This document shows, piece after piece, positions 54,859-63,286 of a DNA stretch of 64,000 bases; within the stretch, counting starts at the first letter, position 1; each line of letters starts with the position of its first letter. Source of the stretch: Streptococcus macedonicus ACA-DC 198 (lineage in GTDB: Bacteria > Bacillota > Bacilli > Lactobacillales > Streptococcaceae). Below the pieces are notes generated by a model. It had not been told where the DNA came from, made no database searches, and worked only from the letters and a program-made list of their open reading frames with translations. The position numbers and the translations under genes are program-made. Location: the NCBI GenBank assembly GCA_000283635.1, contig HE613569.1, positions 1,823,501 through 1,887,500 of the forward strand, read 5' to 3'.

Positions 54859-55452
54859 CTATTCAATGATTTCCATTTCTGAAAGAGGCCAAACTTTAAA
54901 AACTAAACGTCCAACAATTTGCTCATCTGAAACCGCTCCGATAGAAGTATTTCGTGAATCAATCGACACTTCACGGTTATCCCCCATAACAAAAATACGA
55001 TCTTCTGGTACTTGATAAGGAAAGGTAATATTGGTTTTACCATAGGCTTTCTTACTCAAGTAGGGCTCATTCAGTTTTTTTCCATTAACATAAACATTTC
55101 CTTTTTCATCCATATCAACCCAATCACCAGACTCTGCAATTACGCGCTTCACCAAAATATTATTATTATAATAAAAGGCAACAACATCACCAGTCTCAAA
55201 ATTACTACTCTTGACAGAGACAACTATATCTCCGCTATTCAAGGTTCCCTTCATAGACTTGCCGTAAATACGTAAAATTGGTAAAAATAGTATTGCAACC
55301 AGTACAGCAAAGGCAGCAACCACAATTAACATAAAAGTAGTGCTTCTAAACATTTCCAAAAAGTTTTTACGGTATTGTGCTGATTTATAAACTTGTTCAA
55401 TAACAGTCGTCTCAGGGAGAGGATGTGGTTTAGTGGATTTATTTTTCTTCAT
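54859..55452 (-). CDS. sip: Type I signal peptidase of the pilus operon
   Basis: About 198 aa. One N-terminal membrane helix (FMLIVVAAFAVLVAILFLPI), then the catalytic Ser in IYGKSMKGTL, Lys in ILVKRVIAESGDWVD and box E MGDNREVSIDSR. SipA-like peptidases in pilus loci help pilus assembly as well as cleaving signal peptides. Three ATGs follow GGAG closely (55458, 55455, 55452); 55452 has the best spacing. It overlaps the preceding coiled-coil gene and lies 40 nt before pilA. Confidence 0.88.
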   Translation of the reverse strand: MKKNKSTKPHPLPETTVIEQVYKSAQYRKNFLEMFRSTTFMLIVVAAFAVLVAILFLPILRIYGKSMKGTLNSGDIVVSVKSSNFETGDVVAFYYNNNILVKRVIAESGDWVDMDEKGNVYVNGKKLNEPYLSKKAYGKTNITFPYQVPEDRIFVMGDNREVSIDSRNTSIGAVSDEQIVGRLVFKVWPLSEMEIIE

Positions 55453-55696
55453 CATCATTCTCCGTAATATTTTTAAGATAAATATCAGCAGCTTTCTGCG
55501 CCTCCTCAAAAATTTTAGTTAATTTGAGAGCGGCATCTGCCAATGATCCTGCTTCTTGGATGATAATCTTCTTATTTTCTAACTTTTGTTGAGTTTCTAT
55601 TAACTCTTGTTTTAATCTGTCAATTTCTTTACTTTGTGCCAACAAAATCTCATAGAGTTCTATCTTTTTTAATTGTTTCAGTGTACGTTCATTCAT
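55439..55696 (-). CDS. Small coiled-coil protein at the head of the pilus operon
   Basis: 85 aa (MNERTLKQLKKIELYEILLA onward), almost wholly alpha-helical with heptad Leu/Ile from 5 to 50 and an acidic end (ENDDEEK). I do not recognise a function. ATG 55696 follows AAAGGT; an in-frame ATG at 55726 lies inside the leader ORF. It is the first full gene behind the phase-variable attenuator and overlaps the signal peptidase gene. Confidence 0.65.
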   Translation of the reverse strand: MNERTLKQLKKIELYEILLAQSKEIDRLKQELIETQQKLENKKIIIQEAGSLADAALKLTKIFEEAQKAADIYLKNITENDDEEK

Positions 55697-55712
55697 AGAG
55701 TTTTTTACCTTT

Positions 55713-55910
55713 TTATATAAAATCATTGCTATTTAAGAGACACAAAAAGTCACTTTTTCGTATAACTATTATATAGATACACGAAAAAGTGACTTTTAAA
55801 ATAAATAACTGTACACCAAAAAAAGCGTTTTTAGACTCTGCTCTGCTCTGCTCTGCTCTGCTCTGCTCTGCTCTGCTCTGCTCTGCTCTGCTCTGCTCTG
55901 CTCTGCTCAT
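55713..55910 (-). CDS. Phase-variable leader peptide of the pilus operon
   Basis: ATG 55910, preceded by GAGGAAAGGGG, opens an ORF whose first part is repeated SRAEQ units encoded by GCAGA repeats. It then reads SKNAFFGVQLFILKVT and runs to a stop at 55713, beyond the attenuator hairpin. With 14 repeats the ribosome traverses the hairpin. One repeat fewer gives TAA directly after the repeats; one more gives TAA at the foot of the hairpin. This matches the attenuation-like mechanism reported for S. gallolyticus Pil1, in which a long leader is the ON phase. Confidence 0.82.
   Translation of the reverse strand: MSRAEQSRAEQSRAEQSRAEQSRAESKNAFFGVQLFILKVTFSCIYIIVIRKSDFLCLLNSNDFI
55740..55800 (-). 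terminator. Pilus operon attenuator
   Basis: AAAAGTCACTTTTTCGT and its 17-bp perfect complement enclose a 20-base AT-rich loop, and the minus strand ends in a T run. It lies inside the leader ORF and before the first structural gene, so it ends transcription unless leader translation disrupts it. Confidence 0.85.
55836..55908 (-). repeat. Pentanucleotide microsatellite (GCAGA)14
   Basis: Fourteen tandem CTCTG units (55836-55905) plus CTC on the plus strand read as GCAGA/GAGCA repeats on the coding strand. All copies are identical. A five-base unit changes the frame with every gain or loss, making it a slipped-strand phase-variation switch. Confidence 0.97.
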
Positions 55911-56011
55911 GGTAGCAAGCCCCCTTTCCTCTGTCAATAGTTTTTTACTTTTTATCAGATATTTTTCTAACTTTATAACTTATTTACAATTTTTAAGATT
56001 AATACTTATTT

Positions 56012-56040
56012 ATTCTAAACTAATTAAAATTAATTGTCAA
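56012..56040 (-). promoter_or_regulatory. Pilus operon promoter
   Basis: On the minus strand TTGACA (56035-56040) and TAGAAT (56012-56017) are 17 bp apart, about 100 nt upstream of the leader ATG. The stretch 56041-56300 shows no gene I can support. Confidence 0.75.
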
Positions 56041-56306
56041 TAATTATGACTTATGTTTTTTTATTTAAATAATATTACAAACATGTTTTATCTATATAAA
56101 ACTTAACACAGATTTATTATAAAGAGCTACTTTTTGCATCATTTTATTGCAACACAAAAAATTGAGTCAAACAACGATAACGGCAAAGCAACCATCAGTG
56201 TTTGACTCACTCTTTTTAGAATATAATACCTATTTTTTACTTAGAAATAATTTCCAAATATTATTCATTTCTATTTTACTAAAATTATCTATCTGTAACG
56301 TAAAAC

Positions 56307-56330
56307 AACCAAGGAAATTTTCCTTGGTTA
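56307..56330. terminator. Terminator before the methyltransferase fragment end
   Basis: AACCAAGGAAA and TTTCCTTGGTT form an 11-bp stem with almost no loop, 8 bp beyond the stop of the methyltransferase fragment read on the minus strand. Confidence 0.6.
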
Positions 56331-56337
56331 TCCTCAC

Positions 56338-56658
56338 TTAATTGATACATTCAAAATAAACCATTGATCCTTCTGTATGGAGATTTATTTTTGAATATAA
56401 ATTTTCTAACAAATCTTTTAGCTGTTTTTCTGTTTGAAATGGTGGGGTAAACCAACCTTCCTTGGAAAGAATATTTTTTACTAGCCAATCTGTAATTTTT
56501 GATTTCCCTTTGATATAGAAACAAGCAATAAATTTACCACCAGGCTTCACCACGCGCCATATCTCTTGAAAAGCTTGGTTTTTATCTGGAAAGGCATGAA
56601 AGCCATTCATACTCAAAACAATATCACAAGAGTTATCTTCTAAGGGAAGTTCCCCCAC
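56338..56658 (-). pseudogene. C-terminal fragment of a class I SAM methyltransferase
   Basis: 106 residues matching the second half of a UbiE/Methyltransf_11 protein: GELPLEDNSCDIVLSMNGFH (motif II region), WRVVKPGGKFIACFY (motif III). The SAM-binding GxGxG motif that should precede it is absent. The frame begins directly at the junction with the truncated lipoprotein gene, with no Shine-Dalgarno. It is a deletion relic. Confidence 0.75.
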
Positions 56659-56659
56659 A

Positions 56660-57160
56660 TCACCTTACATACACAAAATATGTGAATAATTTTCTAAGCG
56701 TTTGCTTCTTCGCATTTATAATGATACCGTTTTCTAATTTTAACCATGCATGTGGATCTTCTTTTCCTAAGTCATTCTTTCCCTCAAGATATATGACATC
56801 AATACCATCGCTTACCGCAAAATAGTCTTTATTAGCCTCCTTATGAGCATTTTTAACTAATTTGGTGAACCATGCATTTTCACCAGTCTCTAAATTGATA
56901 CCGTTATAAAAAATAATATCTGAATTTGTTGTTTTTTTAACATCTTCAGGAAGTGGCTCATATTCATGTGAATCCTGACCGATAGGAACAATACTGTGTA
57001 GGTTTATTTTATCCTTACCAATGTTTTGAGTAATATCAGCTAATATAGAATTAGTCACAACAACATTTAACTTACTCTTTTCTGATGTCTTTGTAGTAGC
57101 ACATGCTCCCAAAATACATATTATTAGTAATAAACATATGAGTGATGTTATCTTTTTCAT
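56660..57160 (-). pseudogene. Truncated metal-binding ABC transporter lipoprotein (PsaA/MtsA type)
   Basis: Starts [20 protein letters not shown], with lipobox LGAC, then the cluster A-I substrate-binding sequence [15 protein letters not shown], two of the four metal ligands (His in [10 protein letters not shown] and in DPHAWL), and stops being homologous after KLENGII. About 166 aa remain of roughly 310; the C-terminal lobe with the Glu and Asp ligands is missing. A frame-altered tail ends next to the methyltransferase fragment. A metalloregulator-like palindrome is still present upstream. Confidence 0.8.
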
Positions 57161-57191
57161 TATAGAACTCTCCGTAAAATATTTATATTCG

Positions 57192-57211
57192 AAATTAAGC
57201 ATACTTAATTT
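57192..57211 (-). promoter_or_regulatory. Manganese-regulator-like palindrome
   Basis: AAATTAAGCATACTTAATTT is a perfect 8+4+8 palindrome 31 bp upstream of the truncated lipoprotein start. It resembles the SloR/ScaR/MtsR sites (DtxR family) found before streptococcal Mn/Fe uptake operons. Confidence 0.6.
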
Positions 57212-57286
57212 TATATTTGATATAACTTAATTTAATTACAGTGTCAAATATTATTTAAAAATAAGTTGATCAAAATTTAGAGCTTA

Positions 57287-57318
57287 AAAAAATGACTAGA
57301 AAGTTCTAGTCATTTTTC
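57287..57318 (-). terminator. Terminator of the malate operon
   Basis: AAAAATGACTAGAA and TTCTAGTCATTTTT form a 14-bp perfect stem around AG. It is symmetric, with T runs both ways, and lies about 100 bp after the permease stop codon. Confidence 0.85.
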
Positions 57319-57415
57319 AACTCACTACAGATAGCTTACATGGTTATTATAACATCTAAAAAATATTCAATCTTGCCAAAGAACAAGGATGAAAATTTTT
57401 CCAGAAGTTATTGAA

Positions 57416-58687
57416 TTAATGTAAAAATTGAATAAGGATTCCTCCTAGGATGAGGACAATTGCGCCGCCTAGGCGGTTTGCCATTTGGGCAAAGGCAATC
57501 ATTTCCATGCGGTCCGCTGCAGAAAGCACAGCGATATTTCCTGTACCTCCCATGGAATTGTTAATCATCCCAGCACCGATAGCTGTTTCGACTGGATACA
57601 TACCGAGAACTTGTCCCAAAATCCAGCTAGCAAGTCCCATTGACACAACAGATGTTAAACTGATAAGGACAAATTGCCATGTCATGGCTTGCGCTAATGA
57701 ACTCAAATCAATCATTGAAAGCCCGATACCTGCCAAAACAGCGTGTGTCAAGTTAGTCATAATCACACGATTAAACATGACTACTGCTTCTTCTAATGGT
57801 TTTGGTACAATATCAAGCGCTTTAAGAACAAAGACAATAATAATCATAAAGGCATAGCTGTGCACTTTTGGAATAAAGGCATTTAAGATAACACCGATAA
57901 GGAAAAGGGCAAAGGCAAGCATCATTCCGACACCGATTTTTGTAGGGTCAAGCGGAGCTTCAGATTTTTTCAAATCGTCTTTGTCAACAGGGATGAGCAC
58001 ACCGTTCCCATTGAATTTGGTGTTAGCAAATCCACGCGCCAACACAATGGCACCGATAATGGCAAAAATATTTCCTAGCGTGGTTGCTGGGGCTAATTGT
58101 GACAAGATTGATGAGGCATCTGTGTGCAATCCAGCCGCATAGATTTTGGATAATGGCACGATTCCTGCACCCATTCCTCCTGCCATTTGGGCAAATGAAA
58201 TGTACATGACAGAATGTCCAAAGCCTTGACCGAGCAAAGCCCCAACAGCACCAGTGGAAAAGAAACCGATAACCATTGATAAAAGAGCGACAGGAATGAA
58301 TTTCGCAGAGGCTTTCACCAAAAGTTTGCGGTTCATTCCTAGAATTGAGCCACAAATAAGCGCTGCAATATAAAAATCTAGAAAGCCCCAATCACTCATG
58401 AAACTAGAAGTGGCTGAGACAACTGATTTTGGAATCAATCCTGTTGAAGCTAAGATTGCGGCTAACAGCAAGGTAAAGACTGACCCACCACCAAGGTAAG
58501 TATTCCAAAATGGTAATCGTTCACCAAGGAAGTAGAAAAGATGTCCTAAAACGACCAACATGAAAGTAACTCCAACCATGTTGAGCGGTAGTTTTCCCAT
58601 TGCAATCACAACAGCTAAAATGATAACTAGAGCCGTATAAAGCGGAAGAGAAAGCCCCGCAATTTTGATATTAGATAACTTTTTCAT
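57416..58687 (-). CDS. mleP: 2-hydroxycarboxylate (malate) permease
   Basis: 423-aa 2HCT/CitS-family transporter with about 11 membrane helices. The two family GGxG signatures are present: QMAGGMGAGIVPLSKIY near residue 170 and NNSMGGTGNIAVLSAADRM near the C-terminus. It likely exchanges malate for lactate or co-transports H+ or Na+. It follows the malate enzyme gene by 21 nt and is co-transcribed. Confidence 0.88.
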   Translation of the reverse strand: MKKLSNIKIAGLSLPLYTALVIILAVVIAMGKLPLNMVGVTFMLVVLGHLFYFLGERLPFWNTYLGGGSVFTLLLAAILASTGLIPKSVVSATSSFMSDWGFLDFYIAALICGSILGMNRKLLVKASAKFIPVALLSMVIGFFSTGAVGALLGQGFGHSVMYISFAQMAGGMGAGIVPLSKIYAAGLHTDASSILSQLAPATTLGNIFAIIGAIVLARGFANTKFNGNGVLIPVDKDDLKKSEAPLDPTKIGVGMMLAFALFLIGVILNAFIPKVHSYAFMIIIVFVLKALDIVPKPLEEAVVMFNRVIMTNLTHAVLAGIGLSMIDLSSLAQAMTWQFVLISLTSVVSMGLASWILGQVLGMYPVETAIGAGMINNSMGGTGNIAVLSAADRMEMIAFAQMANRLGGAIVLILGGILIQFLH

Positions 58688-58708
58688 ACGAATGGTTATC
58701 CTCCTAAA

Positions 58709-60331
58709 CTAATATTTTGGATACCATTTAAGGTCGCGAACAGCTTTAGCCATGTCTTTTTCTTCAGCTTGAGCTAAGCCTTGTTCTTGAGCTTTTTTAG
58801 CAACAGCTTCCGCAACTTTGATTGACACTTCAGCAACGTATTGGAATGGAGGAAGAACAGGTGCTCCTGGTTGACCTGGATCTACAAGACCACTGAGTGA
58901 GTGAGCTGCAGCACCAATCATTTCATCTGTAAGAAGCGATGCTTCAGAAGCCAACATACCAAGACCAAGACCTGGATAGATTAGGGCATTGTTTGCTTGA
59001 CCGATTTGGTAATCAACGCCTTTGTAGCTTACTGTACCTGAAGGCACACCAGTCGCAACGAAGGCTTTACCGTCTGACCATTCGATAACTTGTTTGGCTG
59101 TTGCTTCTAATTTCTTAGTTGGGTTAGAAATTGGGAAGATAACTGGACGTTCAGTGTTTTCGCACATTGCTTCAACGACTTCTTTAGTGAAAGCACCAGC
59201 GTCTGTTGATGTTCCGACCAAGATTGTTGGTTTAACAGCTTTGATAACGTCAAGAAGTTTAGTCATGTCACCGCAATTTGCAAAATCTTCACGTTTTTTA
59301 GCAAATGGTTTTTGGGCAGGTGTCAAATCTTCCATATCGTCGAAAAGGAGACCTTGTTTGTCAATCATGAAGAAATGTTTGTAAGCTTCTTCTGATGAAA
59401 GCCCTTCTGAAACCATTTCAGCATGAACACGGTCAGCAATACCAGCACCAGCAGAACCACCACCGTAGCAAAGGTAAACTTGGTCAGTTAATTTTTCACC
59501 TGTGATATTCATGGCACCAAAGATACCACCAAGAACAACAATACCAGTTCCTTGAATGTCATCGTTAAATGTTGGAATTTCTTTTTTGTATTTGTTAAGA
59601 ATGTTGGCAGCATTTGAACGACCGAAATCTTCCCAGTGAAGGTACAATTTAGGGAACATATTTTCAGCAGTTTGAACGAATTTGTCGATAAATTCATAGT
59701 ATTTATCACCAGTAACACGTTCGTGGCGGTTGCCAAGATACATTGGATTTTCCAAAAGTTCTTTACGGTTTGTACCAGCATCGATAACAAGTGGCATAAC
59801 TGAAGTAGGGTCAATACCTGCAGCAGCTGTGTAAATCATCAATTTACCAACAGAAATATCCACACCTTGGACACCCCAGTCACCAATACCAAGAATTCCT
59901 TCGCCATCTGTCACAACGATTAAACGAATGTCACGGCCCCCAGCAGCATTTTTTAGTGTTTCTTCGATATTTTCTGGGTGATTAATATCAAGGTAAGCAG
60001 CGTATTGTGGGTCAACATACAATTCACTATATTCTTCAATCGTTTCAGCGATAACTGGGTCATACACGATTGGGTTAAATTCAACGATATGTTGGTTGAA
60101 TAGGTAGTAGAAAAGCGTACGGTTTGTGTTGAAAATTTCCATTAAGAAATGGCGTTTTTCAAGATCTGATGGTTTACGCAAGAAATGTTGATAAGCTTGT
60201 TCAGCTTGTTCTTCGATTGTTTGAACGTAAGGTGGTAGAATACCAAGCAATCCTAGTTCTTTACGTTCTTCCATGGTAAAAGCAGTACCCTTATTTAAGA
60301 ATGGGTTGTTTAAAATATCATGTCCACGCAT
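58709..60331 (-). CDS. mleS: Malolactic enzyme (malic-enzyme family)
   Basis: 540 aa, the length and N-terminus ([20 protein letters not shown]) of lactic-acid-bacterial malolactic enzymes, which turn malate into lactate and CO2 with bound NAD and Mn. Motifs are [31 protein letters not shown] (metal) and [15 protein letters not shown] (NAD). A true NAD-malic enzyme (pyruvate product) is closely related and cannot be excluded by sequence. ATG 60331 follows GGAGG; an in-frame start 18 codons upstream is not conserved. Confidence 0.85.
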   Translation of the reverse strand: MRGHDILNNPFLNKGTAFTMEERKELGLLGILPPYVQTIEEQAEQAYQHFLRKPSDLEKRHFLMEIFNTNRTLFYYLFNQHIVEFNPIVYDPVIAETIEEYSELYVDPQYAAYLDINHPENIEETLKNAAGGRDIRLIVVTDGEGILGIGDWGVQGVDISVGKLMIYTAAAGIDPTSVMPLVIDAGTNRKELLENPMYLGNRHERVTGDKYYEFIDKFVQTAENMFPKLYLHWEDFGRSNAANILNKYKKEIPTFNDDIQGTGIVVLGGIFGAMNITGEKLTDQVYLCYGGGSAGAGIADRVHAEMVSEGLSSEEAYKHFFMIDKQGLLFDDMEDLTPAQKPFAKKREDFANCGDMTKLLDVIKAVKPTILVGTSTDAGAFTKEVVEAMCENTERPVIFPISNPTKKLEATAKQVIEWSDGKAFVATGVPSGTVSYKGVDYQIGQANNALIYPGLGLGMLASEASLLTDEMIGAAAHSLSGLVDPGQPGAPVLPPFQYVAEVSIKVAEAVAKKAQEQGLAQAEEKDMAKAVRDLKWYPKY

Positions 60332-60487
60332 GACATATCCTCCTAAAGATATATTAAATAAGAAGAAATTTCTTATGCGGGTCATTATAAACTGTTCCAG
60401 TTCTTATAGTCAAACGCCATAGTTTTAATAAATATTATTTATAATAAGTTTTAAAAGATTATGGTAAAATAAAGCAAGGAGGTCTGA

Positions 60488-61369
60488 ATGAATTTACGAG
60501 ATTTAGAATATTTTTACCAGTTAGCAAAGCTAAAATCTTATACCGCTGCTGCACAATATTTTCAAGTTAGTCAACCGACAATTACTTACGCTATTAAACG
60601 ACTTGAAAAAGAATTGGGCTGTGATTTGGTCATCAAAGACCCGTCACATCGCTCAGCAGCACTTACTTTGCAAGGTGATATTTTTCAAAGCCATGTTGAA
60701 GATGTTCTACTTCAAATAAAGACAGCTGTCAACGAGGTACATCAGTCACTCAATCCTATGATGGCTGTTGGGTTGCCACCGATTATCTGCAATTATTTGC
60801 TGACGGAACTCCTTCACAAAAATGAAAGTATCGCCCCATTTTCACAAGTTAAAGCTGTGCGTGGTGGCTCTAATAGTTTAATGATGAAATTGCTAGATGG
60901 AGAATTGGATTTCAGTCTGTTAGGTTCGCTAGCGCCGCTCAAAAACGACCAGTTGATTATTCATCCGCTGTTTAAAAAAGATTTTTATGTCGTTCTTTCT
61001 CCAAAACACCCTTTGGCAAACCAGAAAGAACTGTCTTTTCAGGATATTCTTTACGAAAAATTTATCTTGTTAGATGAGCATAATATCCACCTAACCGCTT
61101 TTAATCAGCTCAATCATCGTTACCATGACCAAGCTTCAATTTTGTTTAAAATCGATGATGTTTCAGTAATTAAGCAAATGGTTGCGGAAAACATGGGCAT
61201 TTCATTGCTGTCTGATATTGCGCTAACGTCTGGTTCTGACCAATTGGTTAAGGTGCCTCTGGCTGAGCAAGACCGTATCTCTTTCTACGTCAGCTATGCT
61301 CATTCACGACATGCTATCCTCTCAAAAGAAGCCGAAGATTTGGTCCGCTTAATCAAAAAAATTTCTTAG
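60488..61369 (+). CDS. mleR: LysR-type regulator of malate metabolism
   Basis: 293 aa. N-terminal winged helix (LRDLEYFYQLAKLKSYTAAA to FQVSQPTITYAIKRLEKELG), C-terminal inducer-binding fold (VGLPPIICNYLLTELL, LDFSLLGSL). It is divergent from mleS with a 156-bp shared intergenic region, the classic layout for LysR control; malate is the probable co-inducer. Shine-Dalgarno AAGGAGG. Confidence 0.9.
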   Translation: MNLRDLEYFYQLAKLKSYTAAAQYFQVSQPTITYAIKRLEKELGCDLVIKDPSHRSAALTLQGDIFQSHVEDVLLQIKTAVNEVHQSLNPMMAVGLPPIICNYLLTELLHKNESIAPFSQVKAVRGGSNSLMMKLLDGELDFSLLGSLAPLKNDQLIIHPLFKKDFYVVLSPKHPLANQKELSFQDILYEKFILLDEHNIHLTAFNQLNHRYHDQASILFKIDDVSVIKQMVAENMGISLLSDIALTSGSDQLVKVPLAEQDRISFYVSYAHSRHAILSKEAEDLVRLIKKIS

Positions 61370-61412
61370 TGGACTTTCCTTAGCAAAATGATAACAGCTT
61401 TATAAACACTAA

Positions 61413-61441
61413 CCCCTCCTTATAAATCCTATAAGGAGGGG
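61413..61441 (+). terminator. Terminator after mleR
   Basis: CCCCTCCTTATA and TATAAGGAGGGG form a 12-bp stem around a five-base loop, followed by GGTTTTT. Confidence 0.88.
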
Positions 61442-61450
61442 GTTTTTAGA

Positions 61451-61588
61451 TTAATTGGTTGCGTATTGGGCGTTTAGTCAGTCGAAAATATTGTTATAAG
61501 AAACGCCGTTGACTTGGGCTTGGGCGTCACCACCATTGGTTGGGTTTGTCGCAACCATGCCCGTTAAACCTGACCATGTAACGATATT
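61451..61588 (-). pseudogene. C-terminal remnant of an unidentified protein
   Basis: The minus-strand frame NIVTWSGLTGMVATNPTNGG then DAQAQVNGVSYNNIFD is followed by TGA where TGG would continue as LNAQYATN before TAA. The Gly/Asn-rich composition looks like the end of a secreted or surface protein, but I cannot name it. There is no start or Shine-Dalgarno. Nothing else is codable in 61589-61716. Confidence 0.35.
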
Positions 61589-61716
61589 TATTACCCAAGA
61601 AAAGTTACTAAAATGTAATGATTTTCGATCCATAAAGCGCTCACAAGGATATTGTACTCCCACAAGATACTATTTTCAGAAATTTTCAAATATGAAAATT
61701 CAACAACAGAAATATT

Positions 61717-61750
61717 AAAATTCCTTGCCGATTATGACAAGGAATTTTTT
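61717..61750 (-). terminator. Terminator of the dlt operon
   Basis: AAAATTCCTTG and CAAGGAATTTT pair around a nine-base loop with a T run; the dltD stop codon lies at its edge. Confidence 0.8.
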
Positions 61751-63024
61751 TAAGAATTTGCATTAAACTGCTGAACTGAGCCGTCGTAGCTTGCCCAAGC
61801 TTTCGTTAAAAATTGGTCATTTAAGCGATAACTTGGTGTGGCTTGTTTCTGACTTAGAAACGGATTAACAGCTTTGTCCATGGCTAACCAGCCAGTCCAC
61901 CCCATATGAATAGTATCTTGCATAAAGAAAGGTTTGTCACCATCTTTTGAAAAATCAGCAATATTGGTAAAGCCTTGACTTTGCAATTGATACTTTATCT
62001 TAGCAACTGTTTTTTGGTACATGGCTTGATTAAGACCAGTATAATTTGCCCATTTACTGTTGACTGGTGGGATAACAAAGAGAACATTGGTATTGTCCTG
62101 TGCAAATTGACTGAGCACTAATTGTAAATCATTGTATTCTGGAGAGTTTAAGTAATTAAATTTTGTTTGAGACTGTTTTAATCGTTTGAGTTGCGCTTTA
62201 AGACGTGTGTCAAAAAAAGTGTTGTCGATATCAAAGGTATTATTATTACTTCGTTTTTTTCCGTCAGCAATAGCTATGCCACCGAGTTTGCTGTAAGAAA
62301 AACAAGCTGGCAATTTCTTAGCTTGCGGTTTAATCTTGCTGTCGTAATTGTCAAACATAGGGATTTGGCTAAAAAGAGCATCTTCTTTCTGGAAAATCAT
62401 CTGTTGCGTGTTGAGATTTTCATTGTCAGAGGCAGTCAATGATTTTCCTGCCACAACATTTTCCATCATATCCTTAAAAGAAGAGTCAGGGTACATTTTC
62501 AAAAAGCGTTTAGCAGCGTAGCGGTCATAAACACTGCCTTTTTGATGTTTTAGGAAATCAATCGCTTGTCCGCTGCTAAAATATTCTTGAAAAGCGCTAG
62601 CGCTCGCTCCCTTAGATGTAAACCATTGTGGTGATATTACATAAACAGCTTGTTTATTTTTGAGTTCTTTGTTAATCTGCTGAATACCAAAATAATGCGT
62701 TAGCGAAGCCGAGCCACGTTGTCCGAGTAAATAAGGCGTATAGTTGCGATGATATTTTTCTGCCAAGACAGACGGATGCATTTTATCCAAGCGCAACCAT
62801 TCGCTAGAACCAAAAAAGGGAACAAAGCGGTGCTTAGCATCTGTTAAGGCACGTACCTTTTTATAGTTACTCTTAAAACTCATTTTGCTTAATGAGACCG
62901 CATCTTTTTTCTCAGCTTTTAAATCATGCTTTTGATTAGCTGTTGGAACACAGATAAAAACCAAAAGAACAATCAGTACAGCACAGACAACTGGTCCTAA
63001 AATCTGCCAGAGGCGCTTAAGCAT
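61750..63024 (-). CDS. dltD: D-alanyl-lipoteichoic acid biosynthesis protein DltD
   Basis: 424 aa. N-terminal membrane anchor ([19 protein letters not shown]), extracellular SGNH-hydrolase-like domain with the catalytic Ser in [11 protein letters not shown] and Asp/His in [11 protein letters not shown]. It acts in the last step of D-alanine transfer to lipoteichoic acid. It overlaps dltC by 8 nt. Confidence 0.94.
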   Translation of the reverse strand: MLKRLWQILGPVVCAVLIVLLVFICVPTANQKHDLKAEKKDAVSLSKMSFKSNYKKVRALTDAKHRFVPFFGSSEWLRLDKMHPSVLAEKYHRNYTPYLLGQRGSASLTHYFGIQQINKELKNKQAVYVISPQWFTSKGASASAFQEYFSSGQAIDFLKHQKGSVYDRYAAKRFLKMYPDSSFKDMMENVVAGKSLTASDNENLNTQQMIFQKEDALFSQIPMFDNYDSKIKPQAKKLPACFSYSKLGGIAIADGKKRSNNNTFDIDNTFFDTRLKAQLKRLKQSQTKFNYLNSPEYNDLQLVLSQFAQDNTNVLFVIPPVNSKWANYTGLNQAMYQKTVAKIKYQLQSQGFTNIADFSKDGDKPFFMQDTIHMGWTGWLAMDKAVNPFLSQKQATPSYRLNDQFLTKAWASYDGSVQQFNANS

Positions 63025-63256
63025 GACAAAGGTCCTCTATTCCTGCAATGATTTTATTGGCTGTGTTCCAGTCATTACGCCCAAATTCTGAAATCGGAAT
63101 ATCAATGTCAAAATGACTTTCCAATTCCACAATGAGTTCCACCGTTCCCATGCTATCTAGCACGCCCGCATCAAATAAATCTTCATCCATCATGTCAGAA
63201 ACATCTTCCATGAAAAGGTCATCAATAATCGCTAATACATCTTTTTTAATATCCAT
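63017..63256 (-). CDS. dltC: D-alanyl carrier protein DltC
   Basis: 79-aa acyl-carrier-like protein. The phosphopantetheine attachment Ser35 is in [12 protein letters not shown]. It receives D-Ala from DltA and passes it to DltB. It overlaps dltD and lies 30 nt after dltB. Confidence 0.95.
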   Translation of the reverse strand: MDIKKDVLAIIDDLFMEDVSDMMDEDLFDAGVLDSMGTVELIVELESHFDIDIPISEFGRNDWNTANKIIAGIEDLCHA

Positions 63257-63286
63257 GTGATAAACTCCTTTTAAATCTGAAACGGT

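Noticed and set aside
55836..55908. Tandem repeat as a CRISPR or VNTR of unknown role
   Set aside because: The five-base unit has no spacers and is explained by the leader-peptide phase switch. I see no CRISPR array or cas gene in the window.
55789..56043. Plus-strand ORF with repeated LLCSA residues
   Set aside because: It is the antisense reading of the GCAGA microsatellite; it has no Shine-Dalgarno and the coding logic (leader, attenuator, promoter) is on the minus strand.
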